Source of the DNA: Nocardioides sp. URHA0020
GTDB lineage: Bacteria; Actinomycetota; Actinomycetes; Propionibacteriales; Nocardioidaceae
DNA length: 64,000 bases
Assembly: GCF_000620705.1 (NCBI RefSeq)
Contig: NZ_KK211166.1
Location: forward strand, 208,084 to 272,083
Reading direction: 5' to 3'
Part shown: piece after piece, positions 1 to 8,731 of the stretch
How the letters are laid out: each line of letters starts with the position of its first letter
How positions within the stretch are numbered: the stretch's first letter is position 1
The notes under the pieces: generated by a model
Databases searched by the model: none
What the model saw: the letters and a program-made list of their open reading frames with translations, nothing else
Told to the model about the DNA's origin: nothing
Made by a program: the position numbers and the translations under genes

Positions 1-2
1 CG

Positions 3-95
3 AAGACCGTCCAGGAGCTCGTCGAGATCGGGGCCGGCATCGGCCGCCCGGTCCGCGAACGCACCACGACGTACGGCGAAGGGACACGACGATGA
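3..95 (+). CDS. C-terminal tail of a truncated unknown protein
   Basis: An open frame enters from the left edge and ends in a TGA that overlaps the next start codon (ATGA, 92-95). The visible 30 residues (beginning KTVQELVEIG, ending GEGTRR) are too few to assign a family. The 4-base overlap with the following gene is typical of translationally coupled actinobacterial genes, which favours a real coding end over chance. No function is proposed. Confidence 0.45.
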   Translation, partial: KTVQELVEIGAGIGRPVRERTTTYGEGTRR

Positions 96-532
96 GCAGC
101 TCGGACAACGGCGACCAGGAGATCTACGGCGGCTACAGCGTCGACGACGAGGACCAGCCGGGCAACATCGAGGACCTCGGTGACCCGACCGTCGCCGACG
201 AGCTCGACCGCGGCTACTCCCCGCCTGAGAACTACTCCGCCGGCCAGGGCTACGGCAACACGCCCTGGGAGGAGGAGCACCGCGAGGGCATCGACCAGCG
301 CATCGCGCAGGAGGAGCCGGAGCCGGACCCGTACGCCGAGACCGACGACGACTTCTCCGACGACGGCGAGGTGGGCGACGTCCGGGCCGGTCGCCTGGTC
401 GATGTGGACCAGGGGCTCGGCGAGGACGAGGAGAAGGATCTGGTGGGCACCGACATCGGCATCGACGACGGTGCCGGCTCGGCCGAGGAGGCCGCCATGC
501 ACATCGTCGGGGACTACACCGAGGGCGACTGA
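92..532 (+). CDS. DUF5709 domain protein, acidic
   Basis: A 146-residue, very acidic protein rich in Asp, Glu and Gly, with no signal peptide or membrane segment. It has the DUF5709 pattern: an N-terminal YSVDDEDQP-like stretch, a central Pro/Glu-rich linker with paired EEEH and RIAQEEPEP segments, and a C-terminal part (SAEEAAMHIV) typical of the family. The family is actinobacterial, of unknown function, and probably largely disordered. The start ATG overlaps the stop of the upstream gene and has a GAAGGGA-like ribosome binding site. Function unknown; family assignment is by recognition of the pattern. Confidence 0.8.
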   Translation: MSSSDNGDQEIYGGYSVDDEDQPGNIEDLGDPTVADELDRGYSPPENYSAGQGYGNTPWEEEHREGIDQRIAQEEPEPDPYAETDDDFSDDGEVGDVRAGRLVDVDQGLGEDEEKDLVGTDIGIDDGAGSAEEAAMHIVGDYTEGD

Positions 533-664
533 GCGAACGCGGTCCGGGTCGACGGCGGGCACGTCGACCCCGCCCTGATTTTGCCTACGGCCGGGACTGA
601 CTTGAGATCTGCTGGGTACAACCGTCCCTGACGCAGAGATGCTGCGTCGTAGGAGGGAAAACCC

Positions 665-811
665 GTGGCTTTCATTCTGTGGATCTTGGCCGTCATTCTC
701 GTGGTGGGCGGCATCGTGCAGCTGTTCCGTGGGCAGCTGCTCTTCGGCATCGTGCTGATCGTGGTCGGCCTGCTGGTGGGTCCCGGAGGCGTCAGCCTCT
801 TCACGAAGTAG
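665..811 (+). CDS. GPGG-motif small membrane protein (48 aa)
   Basis: A 48-residue peptide starting at GTG, preceded by a strong AGGAGG ribosome binding site at 651-656. It has two hydrophobic segments (about residues 2-17 and 24-40) joined by a short polar turn (QLFRGQ), and ends in the motif VGPGGVSLFTK. These are the hallmarks of the actinobacterial GPGG-motif small membrane protein family. Its role is unknown. A small hairpin (631-647) lies directly before the ribosome binding site, and a good intrinsic terminator follows at 827-855, so it is probably monocistronic. Its shortness makes it easy to miss in automated calls. Confidence 0.85.
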   Translation: MAFILWILAVILVVGGIVQLFRGQLLFGIVLIVVGLLVGPGGVSLFTK

Positions 812-826
812 CTCAGAGCGACGACA

Positions 827-855
827 GGGCCGGCCACTGCGTGAGTGGCCGGCCC
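827..855 (+). terminator. Intrinsic terminator after the GPGG gene
   Basis: A perfect 12-bp stem (GGGCCGGCCACT paired with its complement) with a 5-base loop is followed by TTCGTTGT. It sits 16 bases after the stop of the small membrane protein gene. Confidence 0.8.
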
Positions 856-915
856 TTCGTTGTGCGGGGAGTACCCAGCGACCGCACTTCCAACCCCGGC
901 ACGACTCCACCGGAC

Positions 916-929
916 TAGAACGCGTTCTA
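916..929. promoter_or_regulatory. KstR-type operator before the LLM oxidoreductase
   Basis: TAGAACGCGTTCTA is a perfect 14-bp palindrome that fits the published KstR consensus TnnAACnnGTTnnA. It ends 21 bases before the GTG start of the downstream gene, where a repressor would block the promoter. Binding by KstR is inferred; no kstR gene is in this window. Confidence 0.7.
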
Positions 930-950
930 CTGTGGCTCTAGGGTGGGCGC

Positions 951-1823
951 GTGCGCTTCGCCATCAGCACCGCCTTCCAGCCGGTCGACCACCTCATCCC
1001 CTTGGCCCGCGCCGCCGACGAGCTCGGCTACCACTCGATCGCCGTACCGGACCACGTCGTCGACCTCGAGGAGCTGGCGACGCCGTACCCCTACACGCCG
1101 GACGGTGCCCGGCGCTGGGACCACGACGCCGAGTGGCCCGACCCGTGGGTGCTCATCGGCGCCCTGTCGGCGGTGACCACCCGCCTGCGCTTCTTCACGT
1201 CGGTCTACGTGCCCTCGATCCGCAACCCGTTCCAGGTCGCCAAGAGCGTGGGTACGGCGGCGGTGCTGTCGGGCAACCGGGTCAGCCTCGGGGTCGGGAT
1301 CGGCTGGTGCCGCGAGGAGTTCGAGCTGCTCGAGCAGGACTTCTCCACGCGCGGCAGGCGCACCGACGAGGCGCTGGCCCTGATGGCCGAGCTGTGGAAG
1401 CCGGGCTGGACGGAGTTCGGGGGCGACTTCTACACCGCGCCCCGGCTGGTCATGGAGCCGACGCCGACCGCGCCGATCCCGATCATCGTCGGCGGCCTCT
1501 CGGACATCGCCTTCCGTCGGGCCGCTCGCCACGACGGCTGGGTCGGCGACCTCTACTCGATCGACGAGGCCACCGACATCGCGGCCCGGCTGCAGACGGC
1601 CCGGGACGCGATCGGCGCGGAGGGCGACTTCGCCGTGATCACCGCGCTCAACGACGCCTTCCTCCCCGAGCACTTCGAGCGGGCCTGGGCCGGCGGCGTC
1701 ACCGACTGCTGGACGATGCCGTGGGCGTACTACTACGGCCTGGACGCCACGCTGGAGCAGAAGCTCGAGGCGATGGGGCGGTTCGCCGCCGACGTGCTGG
1801 CGCCGCTCGACGGCCACGCCTGA
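951..1823 (+). CDS. LLM-class flavin/F420-dependent oxidoreductase
   Basis: A 290-residue luciferase-like monooxygenase-fold protein. It begins MRFAIS and has the usual LLM features: an early PDHVVDLEE segment, the VAKSVGTAAVLSGNRVSLGV core with the GIGWCREEFE cofactor-loop segment, and a late IIVGGLSDIAFRRAARHDGW segment. Length and order match the TIGR03619 group of F420-dependent enzymes, which are common in Mycobacteria and Nocardioides. The substrate cannot be read from sequence. A perfect KstR-type palindrome 21 bases before the GTG start suggests control by steroid catabolism. A terminator hairpin follows at 1836-1867. F420 rather than FMN as cofactor is inferred from the subgroup. Confidence 0.85.
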   Translation: MRFAISTAFQPVDHLIPLARAADELGYHSIAVPDHVVDLEELATPYPYTPDGARRWDHDAEWPDPWVLIGALSAVTTRLRFFTSVYVPSIRNPFQVAKSVGTAAVLSGNRVSLGVGIGWCREEFELLEQDFSTRGRRTDEALALMAELWKPGWTEFGGDFYTAPRLVMEPTPTAPIPIIVGGLSDIAFRRAARHDGWVGDLYSIDEATDIAARLQTARDAIGAEGDFAVITALNDAFLPEHFERAWAGGVTDCWTMPWAYYYGLDATLEQKLEAMGRFAADVLAPLDGHA

Positions 1824-1835
1824 CCCGAAATTGAA

Positions 1836-1867
1836 GAACCGCCGGGGTCTCGGGTCCCCGGCGGTTC
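1836..1867. terminator. Terminator hairpin between convergent genes
   Basis: A perfect 12-bp stem (GAACCGCCGGGG and its complement) with an 8-base loop lies 12 bases after the LLM gene and about 90 bases after guaA, which converges on it. It has no strong U-tract, so it may act in either direction. Confidence 0.65.
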
Positions 1868-1957
1868 GGTGGTAACACTAGGGGCTGGGACCGGCAAAGT
1901 CCGCCTACTTGCAGAAACCTTGCGGAAAAAACCCTCGCGAGCGGTGTCCGGCCGACG

Positions 1958-3538
1958 TCACTCCCACTCGATGGTGCCCGGGGGCTTCGAGGTGATGTCG
2001 ACCGTGACCCGGTTGATCTCACGGACCTCGTTGGTGATGCGGGTGGAGATCCGCTCCATCAGCTCGTACGGCAACCGGGCCCAGTCGGCCGTCATCGCGT
2101 CCTCGGACGTCACCGGCCGGAGCACGACCGGGTGGCCGTAGGTGCGGCCGTCGCCCTGCACGCCGACCGAGCGGACGTCGGCCAGCAGCACGACCGGCAT
2201 CTGCCAGATGTCGCGGTCGAGTCCCGACCGGGTCAGCTCCTCGCGGGCGATCGCGTCGGCCTCGCGCAGGATGTCGAGCCGCTCGCGGGTGACCTCGCCG
2301 ATGATCCGGATCCCCAGGCCGGGCCCGGGGAAGGGGTGCCGCCACACGATCTCACCGGGGAGGCCCAGCTGCTCGCCGACCAGCCGGACCTCGTCCTTGA
2401 AGAGCGTGCGCAGCGGCTCGACCAGCTCGAACTCGAGGTCGTCGGGGAGGCCACCGACGTTGTGGTGCGACTTGATGTTGGAGGTGCCCGCTCCCCCACC
2501 CGACTCGACGACGTCGGGGTAGAGCGTGCCCTGCACCAGGAAGGCGACGGTGTCGGCGTCGTCGCCCGTGACGGCGTCACCGAGCACCGCGGCCTCGGCG
2601 GCCTCGAAGGTGCGGATGAACTCGCGACCGATGATCTTGCGCTTCTCCTCCGGGTCGGTCACCCCCGCGAGCGCGTCGAGGAACTGCTTCTCGGCGTCCA
2701 CGACCACGAGCTCGGCGCCGGTCGCGGCCACGAAGTCACGCTCGATCTGCTCGGTCTCGCCCTGGCGCATCAGCCCGTGGTCGACGTACACACAGGTCAG
2801 CCGGTCGCCGATGGCACGCTGCACGATGGCGGCGGCGACCGCGGAGTCGACGCCGCCCGACAGCCCGCAGATGGCGCGGCCGCGCTCGCCGATCTGGGTG
2901 CGGATCTTCTCGACCTGCTCGTCGACGATGTTGACCATCGTCCAGGTCTGGCGGCAGTGCGCGATGTCGACCAGGAAGTGCTCGAGCACCCGCTGACCGT
3001 GCTCGGTGTGCAGCACCTCGGGGTGCCACTGCACTCCGGCGAGACCGCGCTCGACGTCCTCGAACGCCGCGACCGGGGTGCCGTCGGTGGAGGCGAGCAC
3101 GTCGAAGCCGGCGGGGGCCGCGACGACGGAGTCACCGTGCGACATCCACACCGTGTGGGCGGCCGGGAGGTCGGCGAGCAGCGTGCCGCCCTGGCCTACG
3201 GAGACGGCGGTACGGCCGTACTCACGAGCGCCGGTGGGCGCCACCTCGCCACCGAGACCACGGGCCATCAGCTGGAAGCCGTAGCACATGCCGAAGACCG
3301 GCGTACCGGCCGTGAAGACCGCCGTGTCGATCGCGGGCGCGCCGTCGGAGTAGACCGACGACGGGCCGCCGGACAGGATGATCGCCTTCGGGTTGCGCGC
3401 CAGCATCTCGGAGACCGGCATCGAGTGCGGCACGATCTCGGAGTAGACGCGCGCCTCGCGCACACGGCGAGCGATCAGCTGGGCGTACTGCGCCCCGAAG
3501 TCGACCACCAGGACCAGATCGTGTTCAGCCGCCGTCAT
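1958..3538 (-). CDS. guaA: GMP synthase (glutamine-hydrolysing)
   Basis: A 526-residue enzyme that converts XMP to GMP with glutamine and ATP, the last step of guanylate synthesis in the cytosol. The N-terminal class I glutamine amidotransferase domain carries Cys85 (in GMCYGFQL) and His172/Glu174 (WHPE). The ATP-pyrophosphatase domain has the PP-loop SGGVDS at 227-232. The C-terminal dimerisation domain ends in the family signature [10 protein letters not shown]. Length is normal for bacteria. In actinobacteria guaA lies downstream of guaB-guaB3-choD, and that order holds here with inserted genes. A terminator palindrome upstream (3583-3619) separates it from the choD operon, so it probably has its own promoter. 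Confidence 0.98.
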   Translation of the reverse strand: MTAAEHDLVLVVDFGAQYAQLIARRVREARVYSEIVPHSMPVSEMLARNPKAIILSGGPSSVYSDGAPAIDTAVFTAGTPVFGMCYGFQLMARGLGGEVAPTGAREYGRTAVSVGQGGTLLADLPAAHTVWMSHGDSVVAAPAGFDVLASTDGTPVAAFEDVERGLAGVQWHPEVLHTEHGQRVLEHFLVDIAHCRQTWTMVNIVDEQVEKIRTQIGERGRAICGLSGGVDSAVAAAIVQRAIGDRLTCVYVDHGLMRQGETEQIERDFVAATGAELVVVDAEKQFLDALAGVTDPEEKRKIIGREFIRTFEAAEAAVLGDAVTGDDADTVAFLVQGTLYPDVVESGGGAGTSNIKSHHNVGGLPDDLEFELVEPLRTLFKDEVRLVGEQLGLPGEIVWRHPFPGPGLGIRIIGEVTRERLDILREADAIAREELTRSGLDRDIWQMPVVLLADVRSVGVQGDGRTYGHPVVLRPVTSEDAMTADWARLPYELMERISTRITNEVREINRVTVDITSKPPGTIEWE

Positions 3539-3582
3539 GAGGCGAAGCCTACCGATCCCCCTCGACGGGTCCGGAGATGCAT

Positions 3583-3619
3583 CAGGGCCCGGCCGGGGAG
3601 GGAGGTTGGCCGGGCCCTG
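3583..3619 (-). terminator. Terminator after the choD operon
   Basis: A perfect 12-bp stem (CAGGGCCCGGCC at 3583-3594 and its complement at 3608-3619) with a 13-base loop lies between the choD stop and the guaA start. A weaker 9-bp inverted repeat occurs at 3656-3692. Nothing else is seen in this 235-base gap. Confidence 0.65.
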
Positions 3620-3773
3620 ACCGTCCCTGCAACTGCGGAACAGCGCCTGGACACGGGACCCGGCGGTGGGAGGGAGCGTGTTTGCCGGGTCCGCTGGCTC
3701 AACGAGGGCTCTCGGACCGGGTCACGGGGATTCCTGAGGTTTTTGAGGTTTCTGCGACGAGCCTCGTCAGCGG

Positions 3774-5492
3774 TCAGCTGACGCCGACGATCGGGAGCCG
3801 CAGCGCTCCCGGCGCGTCGGTCGGGACGACCGGCGCGACCGGACGCACCGCGTCGATCCGGCGGTACGTCGAGCCCAGGTCAGGGCGCGCGTCGACCTCG
3901 CCCCTGTTGGGCCAGAAGGCCATCGCCCGCTCCGCCTGCGCGGTGATCGTCAGCGACGGGTTGACCCCGAGGTTGGCGGTCACCGCCGAGCCGTCGGCGA
4001 CGTGCAGACCGGGATGGCCGTAGAGGCGCTGGTAGGGGTCGACCACGCCGGTCTCGGGCGAGTCGCCGATCGCGCAGCCCCCGATGAAGTGCGCGGTGAG
4101 CGGCTTGTTGAAGGCGTCCCCCACGGCACTGCCCGGGAAGCCGTCCATGATGTCGGCCATCATCCGGATCGCCTCGTTGCCGGCCGGGATCCAGGTCGGG
4201 TTGGGCAGGCCGTGACCCTGCTTGGAGGTGACGTAGCGCTTGCGGGTGAAGGGGATCCGCTTGGTGTACGTCGTGATCGAGTTGTCGAGGCTCTGCATCA
4301 CCAGCGCGATCACGGTGCGCTCGGACCAGTGCTTCATGTCGTACAGGTTGGCGATGTCGCGCCGCTGCGCCCACATCTCGCGCAGCCAGGTGCGCCACCG
4401 GGGCTCGTCGCCGTCACCGTCGGTCAGTACCGACTGGAGCAGCGACATCAGGTTGCTGCCCGGTCCGTAGCGCACGGGCTCGATGTGGGTGTTGGCGTCG
4501 GGGTGGAAGCTCGAGGTGATCGCGATCCCCTGGCTGTAGTCGACGCTGCTCTCGCGCGGCGCGATGACGCCGCCGATCGACTCCGAGTTGGTGCGGGACA
4601 GGTGTCCGATCCGGTCGGAGACCCGGGGCAGGTGGCCCTCGTCCTTCATCCGGTGCAGCAGCCGCTGGGTGCCCAGCGCCGAGGCCGCGAACACCACCTG
4701 CTCAGCGGTGAGGACGCGGCGCGACGTACGCCGGTTGATCTTCGCCTTGGTGTAGCGCACGTGCACGTCGTACCCACCGCCGTCGCGGGGCGCGACCCGG
4801 GTGACCGTGGTGAGGGGCAGCACCGTGGCGCCGTTGCCCTCGGCGAGGTGGAGGTAGTTCTTGACCAGCGTGTTCTTGGCGTTGTGGCGACAGCCCGTCA
4901 TGCACGAGCCGCAGCCGATGCAGGTCCGGCGCTCGGGGCCCGCGCCGCCGAAGAAGGGGTCGTCGACGGTCTGGCCCATGCCGGCGCCCTCGTCGCCGAA
5001 GAAGACGCCGACGGGGGTCGCGTGGAACGTGTCGGCCACGCCCATCTCGGTGGCGACCTTCTCCATGACGTCGTCGGACGGCGTGCGGAGCGGGTTGTCG
5101 ACCACACCGAGCATCCGCTTGGCCTGGTCGTAGTAGGGCGCGAGCTCGGCGCGCCAGTCGGTGATGTGGCTCCACTGGGCGTCGTCGTAGAACGCCGACA
5201 TGGGCTCGTAGAGCGTGTTGGCGTAGACCAGCGACCCTCCGCCGACCCCGGCGCCCGAGACGATGAGGCAGTCGCGCAGCGCGTCGATGCGCTGGATGCC
5301 GTAGCAGCCGACCTCCGGCCGGAAGAGGTACTTCGAGACGTCGAAGGACGTCTCGGGCAGGTCCTCGTCCGCGAACCGCGCCCCGGCCTCGATCACGCCG
5401 ACGCGGTAGCCCTTCTCGGTCAGCCGCAGCGCCGTGACGGAGCCGCCGAAGCCCGAGCCGATGACCAGGACGTCGAAGTCGTAGGCGCTCAT
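3774..5492 (-). CDS. choD: ChoD-like GMC flavoprotein oxidoreductase
   Basis: A 572-residue FAD oxidoreductase closely resembling mycobacterial ChoD, the annotated cholesterol oxidase beside guaB3. The Rossmann FAD motif GSGFGG is at 12-17, followed by GAGVGGGSLVYANTLY. The C-terminal GMC signature has the active-site His in LTAHFIGG and Asn in ANLGVNPSLTITAQAERA. Unusual for a GMC enzyme is a cysteine cluster at 191, 194, 197 and 201 (CIGCGSCMTGC). No signal peptide is seen, so it is probably intracellular. The start was chosen at the ATG overlapping the stop of the upstream dehydrogenase (ATGA), giving the expected GxGxxG distance. The two genes are surely co-transcribed. Cholesterol oxidation by this subfamily is debated; another alcohol substrate is possible. 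Confidence 0.87.
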   Translation of the reverse strand: MSAYDFDVLVIGSGFGGSVTALRLTEKGYRVGVIEAGARFADEDLPETSFDVSKYLFRPEVGCYGIQRIDALRDCLIVSGAGVGGGSLVYANTLYEPMSAFYDDAQWSHITDWRAELAPYYDQAKRMLGVVDNPLRTPSDDVMEKVATEMGVADTFHATPVGVFFGDEGAGMGQTVDDPFFGGAGPERRTCIGCGSCMTGCRHNAKNTLVKNYLHLAEGNGATVLPLTTVTRVAPRDGGGYDVHVRYTKAKINRRTSRRVLTAEQVVFAASALGTQRLLHRMKDEGHLPRVSDRIGHLSRTNSESIGGVIAPRESSVDYSQGIAITSSFHPDANTHIEPVRYGPGSNLMSLLQSVLTDGDGDEPRWRTWLREMWAQRRDIANLYDMKHWSERTVIALVMQSLDNSITTYTKRIPFTRKRYVTSKQGHGLPNPTWIPAGNEAIRMMADIMDGFPGSAVGDAFNKPLTAHFIGGCAIGDSPETGVVDPYQRLYGHPGLHVADGSAVTANLGVNPSLTITAQAERAMAFWPNRGEVDARPDLGSTYRRIDAVRPVAPVVPTDAPGALRLPIVGVS

Positions 5493-7111
5493 GCGCGGCC
5501 GAGCTTCTTGAGCAGGCGCAGGTTGAGCGTCATCACCTTGGCGTAGAGCTCGTCGGACATGCCGTACTGCGGCCCGAGCGGCAGCACCCGCTGGGTCGCG
5601 ACCGACTGCGTCTCGGTGAAGCGCAGCACCCCCTCGGCGCCCTGGCGCCGGCCGGTGCCGGACTCGCGCATGCCGCCCATCGGGGTGTCGAGGCTCGCGA
5701 AGGTGGCCGCGAAGGCCTCGTTGATGTTGACGGTGCCGCACTTGATGTGGCGGGCGATGAAGCGCGCCCGGTCGCCGTCCTGGCTGTAGATCGAGGCGTT
5801 GAGCCCGTACTCGCCACCGTTGGCCCGCGAGACGGCGTCGGCCTCGTCGTGGAAGCGATAGAGCGACACGACCGGCCCGAAGGTCTCCTTGCCGAAGCAG
5901 GTCATGTCGGGCGTCACGCCCTCGAGGATCGTGGGCTCGAAGTAGTAGGGGCCGAGGTCGGGTCGGTGGTTGCCTCCGGTGAGCACCCGCGCCCCCTTGG
6001 CGACCGCGTCCTCGACGTGGGCGACCACGGTGTCGAGCTGGGCCTGGGAGACCAGCGTGCCCATGTCGTTGCCCCACTCCAGGGTCGCGCCCAGGGTCAT
6101 CGCCTGCGTGCGGGCCACGAAGCGCTCGACGAACCGGTCGTAGACCTGGTCGGCCACGAACATCCGCTCGATCGACACGCAGAGCTGGCCCGAGCTGGAG
6201 AACGACGCGCGTACGGCGCCCTCTGCCGCCTTCTCCAGGTCGGCGTCGCGCAGCACCAGCAGCGGGTTCTTGCCGCCGAGCTCCAGCGAGCTGCCGATCA
6301 AGCGGTCGGCGCAGGCCTTCGCGACCGCGCGCCCGGTGGCGGTGGAGCCGGTGAAGCAGACGTAGTCGGCGCGCTCGATGATCGCGCCGCCGATCTCGGG
6401 GCCGGGGCCGGCGACGACCTGCCAGAGGTCCCGCGGCAGGCCGGCCTCCTCGAGGAGCTCGGCGGCCAGCAGGGCGGACAGCATGGTCTGGGCGTCCGGC
6501 TTCGTGACGACGGCGTTGCCGGCCACGATCGCGGCCAGGCCATCGATGAGCGCCAGGTCGAAGGGGTAGTTCCAGGGCGAGATGATGCCGACCACGCCCT
6601 TGGGCACCCGGTTGATCTCGGCCCGCGTCAGCACCGGGAAGACGCCCGGCACCCGGCGGGTGCCGAGGTGGCGGCCCGCCGTACGCCCGTAGTAGCGAGC
6701 GGTGAGCGCGACGTGCAGCGGCTCGTCGAAGGCGTGCTTGCGGGCCTTGCCGTTCTCCCAGATGACCAGGTCGGTGATCTCCTCCTGGCGGTCGAGCACG
6801 ATGTCGTGCAGCCGCAGCAGCATCGCGGCGCGGACGTCGACCGGCGTGCGCGCCCAGGCGACCTGCGCCTGCCGCGCCCGGCTGAACGCGGTGGCGACGT
6901 CCTGCGTCGTCGATTGCGGGATGTGGGCCAGCGGGGCGTCGTTGAGCGGCGAGCGCACCTCGGCGGTGGTGCCGCTCGTCGCGGTCAGGCGGGCGGTGAG
7001 CGCCGCGACGTACTCCGGCTCCAGGGCGTACGACGCGCGCGGGTCGTGCTCGGGGTCGGGCGGCCCGACGAGTGCTGGATCGCCTGCCGGGATGGGGTTC
7101 TGGGCGCTCAT
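5489..7111 (-). CDS. Succinic semialdehyde dehydrogenase family protein
   Basis: A 540-residue NAD(P)-dependent aldehyde dehydrogenase. Catalytic Cys311 (SSSGQLCVS), general-base Glu277 (LELGG) and Asn181 (SPWNYP) are all present. The roughly 50-residue N-terminal extension and the WENGKARKHAFDEPLHVA segment resemble the actinobacterial succinic semialdehyde dehydrogenase group (GabD2-like). The reaction would oxidise an aldehyde to its acid in the cytosol. It is the first gene of a two-gene operon with the ChoD-like oxidase, so the oxidase may supply an aldehyde or the pair may serve lipid catabolism. The true substrate is not decided by sequence. An inverted repeat 32 bases upstream of the start (7143-7158) may be its operator. 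Confidence 0.85.
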   Translation of the reverse strand: MSAQNPIPAGDPALVGPPDPEHDPRASYALEPEYVAALTARLTATSGTTAEVRSPLNDAPLAHIPQSTTQDVATAFSRARQAQVAWARTPVDVRAAMLLRLHDIVLDRQEEITDLVIWENGKARKHAFDEPLHVALTARYYGRTAGRHLGTRRVPGVFPVLTRAEINRVPKGVVGIISPWNYPFDLALIDGLAAIVAGNAVVTKPDAQTMLSALLAAELLEEAGLPRDLWQVVAGPGPEIGGAIIERADYVCFTGSTATGRAVAKACADRLIGSSLELGGKNPLLVLRDADLEKAAEGAVRASFSSSGQLCVSIERMFVADQVYDRFVERFVARTQAMTLGATLEWGNDMGTLVSQAQLDTVVAHVEDAVAKGARVLTGGNHRPDLGPYYFEPTILEGVTPDMTCFGKETFGPVVSLYRFHDEADAVSRANGGEYGLNASIYSQDGDRARFIARHIKCGTVNINEAFAATFASLDTPMGGMRESGTGRRQGAEGVLRFTETQSVATQRVLPLGPQYGMSDELYAKVMTLNLRLLKKLGRA

Positions 7112-7142
7112 GTGCCGAGACTATGTGACCCGGGTCTCCCGC

Positions 7143-7158
7143 ACTACCTATCGGTAGT
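7143..7158. promoter_or_regulatory. Inverted repeat, possible operator of the choD operon
   Basis: ACTACC-TATC-GGTAGT is a 6-4-6 inverted repeat centred about 40 bases upstream of the dehydrogenase start, a usual place for a TetR-type operator. It does not fit the KstR or KstR2 consensus. The regulator is unknown. Confidence 0.4.
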
Positions 7159-7208
7159 TTCGTGTGGGGTCTTACACATCGCCGCGCGGTGTCAACCGTT
7201 CAGACCGG

Positions 7209-7254
7209 GTCGTCCGCCTCAGGCCGGTGCAGAGAGATGCCTGAGGCGGACGAC
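7209..7254 (-). terminator. Terminator after the aldehyde dehydrogenase
   Basis: A perfect 16-bp stem (GTCGTCCGCCTCAGGC and its complement) with a 14-base loop starts 5 bases past the stop codon of the gene at 7259-8698. Confidence 0.85.
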
Positions 7255-7258
7255 TCGA

Positions 7259-8698
7259 TCAGGGCTTGTAGATGGACTTCAGCTCGGTGTACTGCGCCAG
7301 ACCCTCGGGGCCGAACTCGCGTCCGACGCCGGAGTTCTTGAAGCCACCGAACGGCGCCGCGAAGTCCATCGTGTAGGTGTTGACGCCGTACGTGCCGGCG
7401 CGCACCTGGCGGGCGACGTCCAGGCCGGCCTCGACGTCACCGGTCCAGACGGTGCCGGCCAGGCCGTACTCGGAGTCGTTGGCGATCCGGATCGCGTCGT
7501 CGACGTCGTCGAAGGGGATCACCGAGAGGACCGGCCCGAAGATCTCCTCCTGGGCGATCCGCATGCCGTTGTGGACGTCGGCGAAGATCGTCGGCCGGAC
7601 GTACCAGCCCGACGAGAGCCCGTCCGGCATGCCGTTGCCACCCAGGACGACGCGGGCGCCCTCCTCCTGGCCGAGCGCGATGTACTTCTCCACCCGCTCC
7701 TGCTGGCGCTGCGCGACCATGGGACCAATCTCGGTGGCGGGGTCGAGCGGGTCGCCGACCTGCATCCCGCCGACTCCGGCGGCGAGGGCCTCCACGACGT
7801 TGTCGTAGTTGGCGCGCGAGGCGAGGATCCGGGTCTGCGCGACGCAGGCCTGCCCGGAGTTCATCAGCGCGGTGAACTTCAGGCCCTCCACCGTCGCGGC
7901 CAGGTCGGCGTCGTCGAGGACGATCGCGGCGGACTTGCCGCCGAGCTCGAGCGAGACCCGCTTGAGCTGCTCGCCGCACACGGCGCCGATCTTGCGGCCG
8001 GCAGCCGTGGAGCCGGTGAAGGCGACCTTGTCGATGCCGGGGTGGGCCACGAGGTGCTCGCCGACCTCACGGCCGGCGGCGACGATGTTGACGACACCGG
8101 CGGGTACGCCGGCCTCCATCAGCAGGTCGGCCATCAGGTAGGTGTCGAGCGGGGTCTCGGGCGCCGGCTTGATGACGATCGTGCAGCCCGCGAGCAGCGC
8201 CGGGATCAGCTTGGACATGATCGTGAACTGCGGGACGTTCCACGGCGGGATCGCCGCGACGACGCCGACGGGCTCGTGACGCACGATGACCTCGCCGAGC
8301 GAGCCGGCGCGGGCCTCCTCCCACGGGAACGCGCGGGCGATGCCGAGGAAGGCCTCGATCTGCATCCAGGGGGCGGGGGCCTGCGCCAGGTTGGAGAAGG
8401 ACAGCGGCGAGCCCATCTCCGTCGAGATGATCTCGGCCATGTCGCCCATCTTGCCGGCGTACAGGTTCGAGAAGCTCTGCACGACGTCGATGCGCTCGGC
8501 CGGGCTCATCCGGGGCCACGGGCCGGAGTCGAAGGCGCGGCGGGCCGCGGCGACGGCGGCGTCGATGTCGGCCTTGCTGCCCTCGGGCACGGTCGCGACG
8601 ACCTGCTCGGAGTGGGGCGAGACGACCTGGAGGGTGTCGCCGGTCGCGGGCGAGGCCCACTCACCGTCGATGAAGATGGTGCTCTGGTCGAGGCTCAT
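7259..8698 (-). CDS. Aldehyde dehydrogenase family protein
   Basis: A 479-residue NAD(P)-dependent aldehyde dehydrogenase with catalytic Cys285 (NSGQACVAQ), Glu251 (LELGGKS) and Asn154 (PPWNVPQ). It resembles the group often annotated as geranial or betaine aldehyde-like dehydrogenases in steroid- and terpene-degrading actinobacteria; the substrate is not decided. It is the last gene of an apparent three-gene operon (phosphotransferase, AttH-like protein, this gene), 33 bases after the AttH-like gene and ending at a strong terminator. A KstR-type box upstream of the first gene suggests induction with steroid catabolism. Confidence 0.88.
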   Translation of the reverse strand: MSLDQSTIFIDGEWASPATGDTLQVVSPHSEQVVATVPEGSKADIDAAVAAARRAFDSGPWPRMSPAERIDVVQSFSNLYAGKMGDMAEIISTEMGSPLSFSNLAQAPAPWMQIEAFLGIARAFPWEEARAGSLGEVIVRHEPVGVVAAIPPWNVPQFTIMSKLIPALLAGCTIVIKPAPETPLDTYLMADLLMEAGVPAGVVNIVAAGREVGEHLVAHPGIDKVAFTGSTAAGRKIGAVCGEQLKRVSLELGGKSAAIVLDDADLAATVEGLKFTALMNSGQACVAQTRILASRANYDNVVEALAAGVGGMQVGDPLDPATEIGPMVAQRQQERVEKYIALGQEEGARVVLGGNGMPDGLSSGWYVRPTIFADVHNGMRIAQEEIFGPVLSVIPFDDVDDAIRIANDSEYGLAGTVWTGDVEAGLDVARQVRAGTYGVNTYTMDFAAPFGGFKNSGVGREFGPEGLAQYTELKSIYKP

Positions 8699-8731
8699 GA
8701 CGATCTCCTGCTGTGCGGATGGATGGGGCGG

